NCBI GenBank assembly: GCA_015179125.1 | Contig: WHVA01000111.1 | Coordinates: forward strand, 62,001-126,000 | Reading direction: 5' to 3' | DNA length: 64,000 bases | Source of the DNA: Gautieria morchelliformis | Lineage: Eukaryota > Basidiomycota > Agaricomycetes > Gomphales > Gomphaceae | Shown here: piece after piece, positions 11,646-20,663 of the stretch | How the letters are laid out: every line of letters starts with the position of its first letter | Position numbering within the stretch: position 1 is the stretch's first letter | Translations under genes and position numbers: made by a program | Notes under the pieces: generated by a model | Database searches by the model: none | The model's input: only the letters and a program-made list of their open reading frames with translations | What the model was told of the DNA's origin: nothing

Positions 11646-12265
11646 GTGGGGAGCCAAGGCGTCACCCTTGGATTTGCTAAAGACATCCGCGAAGTCATGA
11701 TGCTCCTTCGGAACATCCTTAAGATCCACCGGATCGGGTTGCACAGGGGCCAAAGGGGCCGAAGCCGTGGGTTCGGGTTGCGCCAGGTTTAGCTGGAAAC
11801 ATTGGGAACCCTCTAGTTTGCAGGCACAGTAAAATGCTGCTGCATTCAGGAGAGCCACCCGGGGAGCTTCCAAGCTCGGGTTTGGCTCAGTCTCAGCCAT
11901 AGAGGTGGGAGCAGCCGAAGCCGGCAGGTTGTCCACAGGACTTCCCGGGAGGGTAGTTCAGAACATAATACTGCCCAATACCCAGTCAATCAACGGATTG
12001 TAGCGGGTGAGCCGTTGTGTCCGAGAACTACCGAAACAGACGAATCAAGGGGGGTGACATAAAAGTCTACCGAATGGGTGTGACCATTGGGGAAATGGAT
12101 AGGTAGTTCTACAGCTTCAGTAATTACCGAATTTGTACTACCATCAAACAAACGGAGCGGGATCGGGTCTACGGATTGGGTTTTGAGACTATTTCTACTT
12201 ACAAAAACAGATTCAATGAAACAATGAGTAGAGCTGGAATCTACTAGGTGATTTAAACTTTTGGT
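11646..12265 (-). pseudogene. Element A aspartic protease region (degenerate)
   Basis: The minus-strand translation gives LVDSSSTHCFIES, equivalent to IDSGSTHCFLDS of element B, followed by VTPLDSSVSVVLGHN, the flap/C-terminal protease motif. The catalytic triplet reads Asp-Ser-Ser instead of Asp-Ser-Gly, so the enzyme would probably be inactive. Frame breaks lie between the protease motif and the downstream linker (11643-11936), which ends ALAPH and then TGA. The linker matches the same region of element B (LEAPRVAL against LEAPRIAL). Confidence 0.7.
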
Positions 12266-12403
12266 TGGGGAGCAGAGACAAGGATAAACTAACTACAAGA
12301 GAATTCAGGGAACAGAGAGCAGAAGCATTGATTCTTACCTCCCCCAATGCGCAAGCCGTGTCAACGCGACCCTCGGTATGTGTGGAGGCCATAGGGCCGC
12401 TGA

Positions 12404-13780
12404 CTATTTTTTTGTGCCCGAAGCCAAGCTATCGGCTTTATCATCGGATGTCTTCCCATCAGAAGCCATGGCTGCCTGGGCCGTCATGGCTCTCGGACAA
12501 TCCTTCGCATGGTGTCCACTCTGCGCACAGACTAAGCAGAGGTTGTTATCCATGCGACGCTGGCGTTCTGCGGGCGTGAGTTTGCCGTCCTTGCCAAGTC
12601 TGTCAGGTTCGGGTTTTTTCTGACCCTCAGACTGATTATTCCCTTTCAGCTTGTCCTTGCCTTTGCCTTGGTTATTACCGACATTAGCGTTGGAGTTGCC
12701 GGAACCTTGACCTTGACGTCGGTCGTTGTTCTGGGAGCCTCGGTTTTGGTTGGCCGACTTGTCGTTCTTGGCCTCGGGTTTGGGAGCAGAATGAGTCTCA
12801 CAAGAGAGTTCACTGCGACGTTCCCAATACCTCTGGTCGAGTTTCTGAAGGAGGTCTCGGAGGTCATCAAGGGTTTGGAGTTTGTCGAAATGCACCATTT
12901 CGTCCTTGATTCACTTCAGCAAGGCCAAATAGGCTCGGCGATGCAAAGCCAAATCATTATACTGGAGGATGGATGCAAGCCTGTAGAATTCAACGAAAAA
13001 CCGAGTTGCCTTGTGGTTATCCTTCATGACCAAAGTCTCGAGCTCAATTTCGGCGTCCGCAACTTGATCATAAGGACTGAAATTCAGATAGAGCTCTTCT
13101 GTGAATGCCATGTAATCCGAAGCCCATGTGGGTTCGTCGGCAGGGTCATCTGCAAGGTAGGGCTCAAAATAATCCAGAGCTGTTCCCTTGAGGGAGGACA
13201 ATACATAGTTCACTTTCGTGGAACCATCTCGGAATGCTTGGGGTTTGGCACGGAAATTCAGCGTGCACTGGAGAAGAAATCCTCAGAGCTTTTTCAGGTC
13301 CGAGCCATCAAACTGGTCAGGTTCCCGGAGTTTCGCTTTCGAGTCACTTCGGTCTCCACCACCACCAAGCCCATTGTCGGCGAGCCTTTCCAAAGCCGTG
13401 AGCAGTTGCCCAACCTGTTCCTCGCTGCTTGCCGCTGCATTCGGGCTGGGGTTAGGTCTCAGGCCTGCTACTTCAGGATCAGAATTATGCTCAGAACCGG
13501 AGTTGGGATCATCCCCACCACCATCACCATCGCCAGGATCGCTCGGATCGGGGGGTTCAGTGCTCGGTTCCTCGGGAACTTCACTGACACACCCTTGGCC
13601 AGCACCAATAACTTGGCACCGGGGTGCGGGTTGAACTGACGGGGGGTTGTAATACCGGTGACGGAACGGGGGGTTTTCTGGGACGCTCGAAGCACCTCGT
13701 GCACGCCGAGCTTCGATTGTCCGCGTTATGCAGCTGCCTTTGGCACAGGTGTAAGATCGGGTGATTGGCATTCTGAACAA
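12404..13780 (-). pseudogene. Element A gag with CCHC zinc knuckle (three pieces)
   Basis: Three same-strand frames form one gag. First comes an acidic/proline-rich N-terminus ending KLREPDQFDGSDLKKL. The capsid-like core follows (MNYVLSSLKGTALDYFEPYL), then a Q/N/K-rich linker with the zinc knuckle C-x2-C-x4-H-x4-C (CLVCAQSGHHAKDC). The breaks are TGA codons at 13283-13285 and 12911-12913, each at a position where CGA/Arg restores sense (KKL-R-GF, LLK-R-IKDE). A GDGDGGGDD-type low-complexity stretch lies in the N-terminal part. Confidence 0.85.
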
Positions 13781-13792
13781 AGAGTGTAGGGA

Positions 13793-14245
13793 GTTCAGAT
13801 ATACTGTTAAGGTTGTGTTGTACTGTAGTTCAGCTATACCAAGCCGAACTCGGGTCTCAGGTCGGAGGGCTTGGCTTCAACCTCTTGGGTTGTGCCCACT
13901 CGATGTTCTGCCCTAATTTTGGGAGCGGTCTCAGCTATAAGCCAAGATACGGGTTTCAATATCAAGCAGAGGGTCTCAAGTACGATAAGCTAATTCGATA
14001 TCTGAACTGAGGAGCTACTGTACATGGACTGGAGGTCTATATAGCAAAGTAGCGTGCAGGGTCGCGAAGAGAACATGATCAGATCAACGGTCAGGGGAAC
14101 AAGGGTCAGGCAAACGGGGACCTAACTAGAAAAGGGAATCAGGGGTGATGGGAAGTGCGAAGGGAAACCTGAAGGAAAGTGGAGAGAGGTTCCGAATGAG
14201 AGCCGAAGCTGAGCTTCGGTCCAGATCCGGGAATGGATCGTAACA
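13793..14245 (-). promoter_or_regulatory. 5' LTR of element A with TATA box, predicted start site and self-complementary primer-binding site
   Basis: The LTR is 13805-14245. On the minus strand a TATATAG box lies at 14043-14037. Thirty-five nt downstream, starting at 14008, is AGTTCAGATAT. Just inside the LTR, after a 2-nt GT spacer (13804-13803), the primer-binding site reads ATATCTGAACT (13802-13792), the exact reverse complement over 11 nt. The distance from TATA places the transcript 5' end at or near AGTTCAGATAT. The RNA could therefore fold back and prime itself, as known for Tf1/sushi elements. No tRNA match was recognised. Confidence 0.8.
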
Positions 14246-14250
14246 CTAGC

Positions 14251-14546
14251 ACACCCTCAACAAAGGCGGCTCGTCATCTGTCAGAATCAGGAGTAAATGC
14301 AGACAAGGGTAGTGCAAAATGCAAAAGTGGCTGGAGGGTGGGGTAAAGTATGCACATTGAGGGAACACAAGCTGCCAGCAAATGTGAATAAGTACAAGGA
14401 CAAGCGAACTTTCTCACGCCTACCACCACACCCAAAAACCAAAAATCGCTTTCCCTACCCATACACTAGCTAAAAAACACTCTACTACATCACTGACCAC
14501 AGTCAGTGGTGACATCCAGGTTCCATGAAAAGAAGCAACTGAAACG
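14251..14546. other. Sequence between element A and LINE ORF1
   Basis: No coding potential was recognised. It may be the 5' untranslated part of the LINE, because the ORF1 ATG follows at 14547. The true LINE 5' end was not found and could even lie on the other side of element A. Confidence 0.4.
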
Positions 14547-14878
14547 ATGCTGCCGAGCGTCAACCCCCAGGTGCCTGCCAGATCACAAGCTCGCACAAGA
14601 GCGGGCGCCATGCAGCAGACCAGCAGCAGAACCAGAGCTGATTTGTTGCTAGAGCCAAACATGTCAGTGCAAACGAGGGAGCAAGCCAGGCACTTCCTCG
14701 ACAGACAAGGCTACTATGCAAAAGACGACCCGCTGTCAGAGGAACAGCTGAGCTACGCACTACTATCGCTCACACACAATGTCAGTGGGAAGACCCTGCA
14801 GGAGGGAATAAGAGCGGTTGCCATACTAATGCTGGAAGAAGCGGCGAGGGTAGTGGGAGCGACAGTAATGCGACATGT
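14547..14878 (+). pseudogene. LINE ORF1, N-terminal piece
   Basis: The frame starts with ATG and encodes a hydrophilic N-terminal segment (EQLSYALLSLTH, IRAVAILMLEEAA) without a recognised domain. It is cut at 14878 by solo LTR-B, whose CATGT target duplication is 14874-14878 and 19707-19711. Across the junction the following piece is in a different frame, so a one-base loss near 19715 is likely. Assignment to the LINE rests on the downstream continuity and strand. Confidence 0.65.
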
Positions 14879-15697
14879 TGTTACATATCAAGATTTCCAC
14901 TAAGTCGGAACTGGAAAGGACAGCGGCTTCAACTTGTAGGTTGCGCCCCCAATGAACTATCGTCCTAGGTATTTCGGAAATAGGTCGGAAGTTGGAATGT
15001 ACTGAACTGAAGGTTGGTCGGAACTTGAGGCGGAATTGAGGCGGAAGACGGAAGGCGGAGAGACTGAGGTCTTGCTAGACTCGCTGTGCTAAGAACAGGA
15101 GATGGAGCGAAGGAAATCAAGTATCGAAGGTGATTATCTGATTGCAGAATAACAGACATACATGACAGGCTTTTATACAAAGAGCTGAGACAACAGGTAA
15201 TGGGGTAGTACTAAGCAAATTCCGGGGGAAGCGGAAGTCGAGTAGACAATGCGTGGGAACTAACTAATTGGGAACAATGGGACTACAAGGGGGGATCAGG
15301 GTAAGGTAAAACAATGGCAAAGGACAAGGGGTCAGGAAAACATGTCTGACAACGAACTACAAGGGTGACCGGATATATGGTCTTGATGAATGATGAAGCG
15401 GGTCCGGTGGGTCTGAGTAATAGAGTCGAAAGAACAAGGGAATAGAACAATGGCTGGAATGTCGGAAATATCGGAGGGGCGGAAAGTGGGTGACTTTCCG
15501 TAGACCTAAATTTCTAAATAGACAGTTCTAAACTGTCACTGAGGTGACAGCTGGATAGCCGCCATAGATTTAGAACTGGTTTGCGAACCGTAAGACCAAA
15601 GCCCCAGAAATAGAACAAGACTTAAATTGGTATCGGCTGAGAAGCAGCCGAGAAGCAGCCGAGTTTCTGGGTTGCCCTTTGCCCAGCGTTGCTCGTG

Positions 15698-17092
15698 ATG
15701 GCCTGCATCTCCTCAGGTGACCTCCTGGCTGAACTGGAAGAGGAAGAGGAAGAGGAAGAGGCACTGCGCAACAGTCTCATCTGTACGATTGTATTTATGG
15801 AACTCTTGAAGTTGTATTGAAATTTTATGACTATAGTGCTTGCACTCGCTGGGGAACTAGACTTGCGACAAGAGCGTGCTGATCGTCGCAAGCCAGTGCG
15901 TGGGACGCTTACTCGTCCTGATCTCCCTCTGCCAAACAGCGACACCCCATGGATGCACTTGCTAGCTGCTACAAATGACCGGGCTTTTATTACAACAATG
16001 GGCTTCGATGTAGAAGCCTTCTATCTGATTCTCCATTCAGGTTTTCAAGCAGCATGGGAGACCACGGCCATTGAACATACAGATGTGGATGTACATGGTG
16101 TGCCTCGTCTTGGCAGACGTTCCCTCAATGCTGCCGGTGGCCTGGGTCTTTGTCTACATTATATCCATTCATGCATGACAACCACAAGTTTGCAACAAAT
16201 ATTTGGCCTTATTCCTGCAACCGTTGACCGCTATATCAACTTCGGTCTTAACCTGTTAGAGACGACCCTGGCTAACATGCCACTAGCGCGCGTATCATGG
16301 CCTAATGAAGCGAAGATGAAGGTGTATGAAGGAATGATAACGGAGCGTCATGTGCTGCTCCAGGGCGCGTTTGGGAGTATAGATGGGTTGAATTTGACAG
16401 TGGAGGTGCCTGAAGACCCGGGGCTTGAAAATGCAACGTACAACTCATGGACACATGGCCACTATTCAAGTCAGGTCTTCGTGTTTGGCCCTGATGGTAT
16501 AGGCCGCACTGCCTGCGCATTTTGCTTCAGCTGACTCACTTGTTGACTAGGGACAATTTTAGAGGCAGTTTTAAATGCACCGGGAAGTTGGCATGATTCT
16601 CGGATAGCACGACCGGTGTATGAGAAGCTCCTCCACAACACACCGGTTGGATATTATCTTGTTGCTGATACAGCATTTCCTCCGGGTACCCATCAGGTAA
16701 ATAATAAAATCAAAGCACCTTTGAAGTCTGGCGACAAGCTACCCCGCTCTCTATTGGCACGAACAGAACGGCTTGCATTAGACCATCAGCTGTTGTCATA
16801 TCAACAGTCTGCTGAATGGGGAATGTGAGCCATTCAAGGTGGATTTGGTCGCCTCCGTGTCCCTCTCAATGTAGACCCTAACAAGAGGCTACGACTCCTT
16901 CGTGTCATCACACGTGCTTTCAATTTGCGGGTACGATGTGTTGGAATCAGCCAAATACGTGCCGTGTATTGTGACATCTGGTGCGAGGCAGATGGAGACT
17001 ACGTATGGTCAAATTTTACTTTGATGATGTTTGGTGACTTGCGAAAGAATGACCGGGTAGCACGTTTTCACACAAAGGCAGTTGAGGGATAG
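15698..17092 (+). pseudogene. PIF1 Harbinger-type DDE transposase (one nonsense codon)
   Basis: A short acidic first exon (from the ATG at 15698, tentative) joins the main exon near 15836 (LALAGELDLRQERADRR). An intron from ~16498 (GTATAGG) to the TAG before GGACAATT connects VFGPDG to TILEAVLNAPGSWHD. The catalytic residues appear as Asp in FGSIDG, Asp in SWHDSRIA and Glu in SAEWGM, the DDE_Tnp_4 pattern. A TGA at 16826-16828 follows EWGM, where the PIF2 copy has CGA. This is therefore a documented CGA to TGA change that truncates the protein just after the catalytic Glu. Confidence 0.85.
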
Positions 17093-17117
17093 TTATGATT
17101 ACTATCAGCTTTGTTTA

Positions 17118-17270
17118 GCTAGTGAATATCACTTTGGTTCAAGAAGCGACTTAAGGTCGGTACTACAAGAAATGGGTCGGAGAGGGGGTGTAGCTAGTAA
17201 ATATTACTTAGTTCAAGAAGCGACTTAAGGTCGGTACTACAAGAAATGGGTTGGAGAGAGAGAATCAGTC
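17118..17270. repeat. Two-unit tandem duplication (~76 bp) in PIF1
   Basis: The block containing CTAGTGAATATCACTT ... TTCAAGAAGCGACTTAAGG ... CTACAAGAAATGGGT is present twice in succession with few changes. It lies between the two convergent genes of PIF1. No function is evident. Confidence 0.7.
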
Positions 17271-17535
17271 AGAAATTCGGTCAATTAGTTGCATGCGATG
17301 GTCCAGGCATAGGAGGCCATTCAATGGAACCTACTTCAACTTTGTCGTTGGCCTCGTCCAGGCCCCGAAGCGGCTGTTTCTCTGGCGAATGAGATGAGTT
17401 GTACCGACGAGGTGTTCCCCCATACTGACGGGAGGAATTGTGGTGGGCCCGAGGGTGAGAGGAGGAATTGCGGTGGGTCTGAGGGTGAGAGGACAACGGA
17501 GATGACGCCTCAAAAGGAGAGGCATCACATGGCGA

Positions 17536-19210
17536 TCATCGGTCATAAGGGTCGTCCCGCTGTGAGTGGGACCGACCATACCTCCTTGGGGAACGTTGAT
17601 CATAAGCGTCGTACCGCTGTGAATGGGACCGACTACTATGCATCCTCGGGGAACGGGCATGATGGTCTTGGTGCCGAGCATTCCTCATCATCTCGTACAT
17701 GCGGAGGTCACGCTCTGCATTGTCTGCCCGGCGACTTTCTCGGTCACACTGTCGCTGGGTGTCAGTGAGCTCATTGCGCAGCCGGCGCGTTTCAGCTTCT
17801 GCATCACGAAGCTGAGAGGTTAGAGTTTGGAGGTGGATGGCCTCAAACTGCCGTGCTCGTCTGGATTCATCCCGTGCAGCCTGGACTGAGGGGTCAAATG
17901 CCCTGGCAATGTTCTGCAGGGTACCTCGGAGTGCGCCACTACTCATATGACCTTTACCGTCACTTTCAGGCTCTACCTTGACATGTTTAGCCACATAGGT
18001 CTTCATGGTCAGGACCACCTTGGGACAGTCATCGGAGGAGATGTTGATCACCTCGTCGTCCATATCATCATCGCAAACCACGCCAGATGCAACGCGTGTT
18101 GTAATCATATCCTCAATTGCGTGGGCACGCTCAATCTCTGGCGGACATTCGGCATTCCCAGTGGGTTTTGAGATGCGCAGCCACTGGAAGAGAGAATGTT
18201 AGTATGAAGACCCATGACCGAACTGTGCGACTTACCCCCTTAAAGCGTTTCTCCACGGTGTCCAGTGATCGGAGTGGACACCTATTTTCCTTCGCCCACT
18301 CCACAAACAACTCGTACATCCGGCCCCATTCTTTCTTGCCTGCCGGCAGGATCTCCTCGGCAAAATCCAACAGTGCCGTGATATCTTCATTGGTCCAGTT
18401 GGCCGCCCCGACCTGTCGACCCTTTTTACGAGGGCCATCGTCGTCATCGCTTTCAGCATCCTTTTTTTTCCTTTTCACCGGACCAGCTGTGACCTTCGTA
18501 CCTGAAACACCCCCTGCTGCACCGGCCTTCTTCCCTCGGGACCTAACACTAACATCCCTTTCCTCCACCCCCTGCCGCATACCAGGTTTACCTGCACTAG
18601 ACTTACGCAGAAGAGCAGACGGCTCCGGGATCTCGTTCTCCTTCTCGTTGCCAGAGTCCGTATCCAGGGGTCCGGTCGGCTGTGGCTGTGGCCTTGGCTT
18701 TCCCTTCGGCTGCACTGAAGATGGAGGCTGGAAAAGGGTGGTATGCTGGGAAAGAGCAGCGGCAGGTGTAGGTCGAAAGGACTGGGACCAGCTAGAAGTA
18801 GTAGTAGTATCTACCGAACGGGGATAGCACTCGAGAGAGGGGAGGCTATCATGAATCACGCCTGAGTCGAAAGCAGGTCCCAGGAAGGAAGCGGGATGCG
18901 GCTGCCCGGGTACCCGCATGGCTGGCAAGATGGGTCGGAAAGGGGGAGTGGGGTTAGGCGGTACAACACCAGGTGGCCGGGTAGACATAGGAGCCATATT
19001 AGAAGATGGCTAAAATATTAGAGAAAAACAATTATTAGTGAGCGATAAAAAGGAGAGACACGGCAGACTCACGCCTGTTAATGACCAGCGATCCCCGTTT
19101 AAAGCATCACGCATGAACGTCGAACCCGTCCGTGAGTCATAGACCTCACGAACGTCGGGGTCTGAGGGGAGGGCTGCTTGCGTGGCATCAGAAATGGGGT
19201 GGTAAGACAT
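17536..19210 (-). CDS. PIF1 accessory Myb/SANT-like protein
   Basis: Three exons read cleanly: 19210-19074 (MSYHPISDATQAALPSD...), 19010-18236 and 18183-17536, joined at GTGAGT/TAG and GTAAGT/CAG borders in phase 0. The ~520-residue product has an N-terminal DPDVREVYD...G-containing segment and a basic linker (VKRKKK...GPRKKGRQ). A helix-turn-helix-like region follows (ANWTNEDITALLDFAEEILPAGKKEWGRM...VEKRFKGV) that fits the Myb/SANT-like second protein of Harbinger elements. It has a coiled coil (RRARQFEAIHLQTLTSQLRDAEAETRRLR) and an RS/RY-repeat tail. In known Harbinger systems this partner brings the transposase to the nucleus and to the terminal repeats. No inactivating change was seen. 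Confidence 0.8.
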
Positions 19211-19711
19211 CGGAGGTGTAAAGAAAGCAAGCGTTGCTCACCACCTGATATACTGGTAGAATTTGTGGATATTTTGACAAAGCTTGCGCGCGTTAGGCCT
19301 GTAATTTGCGGATCTAACAAAGCTCCAGCAGCAGCGAAGGCAGCAACAACATCTATAAAGGCTATAGAGGTTGATTTATGAGTGAAACAGTACCCAGGCA
19401 TCGTGAGGTGACAAGCAGGACATCAGCGTAGGAGCGATGCCGGTTTGGGATGACCTGTCACTTTAGCCGCTCATTTCGGGCACAAAAAGTTTGGAACAGG
19501 GGTACGAACCCCTGCTTCAAATTTTGTTTTAAAACCAGCGCGTTGACGATCAGCGGGGCTTTAAAATGCTTCGCTGTCACCACCTGTCATCGGCTTGCAC
19601 TCGGCGTGGCGGCTCCGAACCTTTAGAACATGGAATTTAGGTCTACGGAAAGTCACCCAGTGTTGCGGAACTGAAGGTCGGAAGTCAGAAATAAACGGTC
19701 GTAACACATGT

Positions 19712-20450
19712 CAAAAGCACCTCGAGCCGGCCCTTGCCAAGATAGAGGAAGCAGTCCAAAATGTGAAAGAAGTGATGGAGCTAGCAAAAACAGCGACAGA
19801 AGGGGCTAGCAACGTCATAGAGCACCTCCATACCATGGGCGGGTGGAAGGAGCAAGAAGAGGGAAATGGAGTGAGAGGAGCAACATATGCGGCAGCACTC
19901 AAAGGTAACGTGCTGTTTTCACATCTGAACAATTTGGCGAAAGTGAAAGTGAAGGCAAGACAAATACTAATAGACGGAGACCCACAAGGGCAACAGAATG
20001 AGCTCAGCAGATTGACGGAACAAGAGCTGGTGGTAAAAGCAAATGAAGCAATAGAGAACCTAGAGGAAGATCATGAGCGCATCGACATAATCTTCATCAG
20101 AGCCAAGAAGCTCACAAACGGGGGAGTAGTACTCGACATGGAGACTGAGGAGGCGGCGAAGTGGGTCAGGACGAAAAAGGAGACGTTCCTGAATAAATTC
20201 AGCGGGACGGCTACAATAAAAGACCGAGCTCTATCGGTAATAGTGGAATATGTGCCGCTAAGCCACTCACCTGACGCACTGGCCAAGATGAGAAAGATGA
20301 ACGGGACTCGAAGCTCCTGGTTGGCACTCTGCTGTCCACCAGGTGGATAAAGCCCATGCATAGAAGGACGGCGGGACAGAAATCCGCCCACATCATCGCC
20401 AAGTTTTCCACCACCGAGTCAGCAAACCAAAGTATAAGGGACGGGTTAAT
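19712..20450 (+). pseudogene. LINE ORF1, middle piece
   Basis: The frame encodes a helical segment (KIEEAVQNVKEVMELAKTA) followed by a region resembling the RNA-binding fold of LINE ORF1 proteins (LTEQELVVKANEAI, IDIIFIRAKKLTNGGVVLDM, ALSVIVEYVPL). It is cut by PIF2 at the AGT at 20451-20453. A one-base frame change lies near 20300-20320. The downstream portion (KSAHIIAKFSTTES) continues into the zinc-knuckle piece at 34093 in frame. Confidence 0.7.
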
Positions 20451-20663
20451 AGTGGATGCCTATCCATAGACCTAAAATCCTAAATGTAAAGTTCTAAGAT
20501 TAATGACACTTGACAGCTGTCAGGTTTAGACCAATAGCTCAAACCGTAAGACCAAATTTCATCCAAAGATGATTTGTCGTTAACCTGTCATCGCTGTCAC
20601 CGGCATGCGCACGGCAGCTCGCCGTCCGAGGACTTGGCCGCTGACTAATTATCATAACACCTC

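Larger units (their letters stand above)
3945..14245 (-). mobile_element. Element A: full-length Ty3/gypsy chromovirus with nested insertions
   Basis: Two LTRs of about 445 bp (3945-4392 and 13805-14245) start and end TG...CA in the minus orientation and are flanked by identical CTAGC duplications (3940-3944 and 14246-14250), so both ends are exact. On the minus strand the order is 5' LTR, primer-binding site, gag, protease, reverse transcriptase, RNase H, integrase, chromodomain, then a polypurine tract and 3' LTR. A plus-strand (antisense) Zn2Cys6 gene lies between the chromodomain and the 3' LTR. Three solo LTRs (5588-7391, 8597-9248, 9731-9945) inflate the element to 10.3 kb. All coding regions contain stops, mostly CGA to TGA, so this copy is dead. 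Confidence 0.93.
15488..19658 (+). mobile_element. PIF1: PIF/Harbinger DNA transposon, target duplication AGT
   Basis: The 4,171-bp element has perfect 24-bp terminal inverted repeats starting GGGTGACTTTCCGTAGACC. AGT lies outside both ends (15485-15487 and 19659-19661), and removing the element plus one AGT restores the LTR-B sequence seen in other copies. It carries the two genes typical of the superfamily, convergently arranged: a DDE transposase (+) and a Myb/SANT-like accessory protein (-). The transposase has one TGA; the accessory gene appears intact. Confidence 0.93.
14879..19706 (-). mobile_element. Solo LTR-B in LINE ORF1, split by PIF1; target duplication CATGT
   Basis: Reverse-oriented LTR-B sequence covers 14879-15487 and 19659-19706. 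The ends TGTTACATATC and GGTCGTAACA are flanked by CATGT on both sides. The missing middle is the PIF1 element, inserted with an AGT duplication. No internal retrotransposon sequence exists, so this was already a solo LTR before or after PIF1 arrived. Confidence 0.92.

Noticed and set aside
3945..14245. Single large compound gene or cluster on the plus strand between 4.5 and 7.8 kb
   Set aside because: LTR pairing and target duplications show the region is a retrotransposon with nested solo LTRs; only the antisense zinc-cluster frame is supported.
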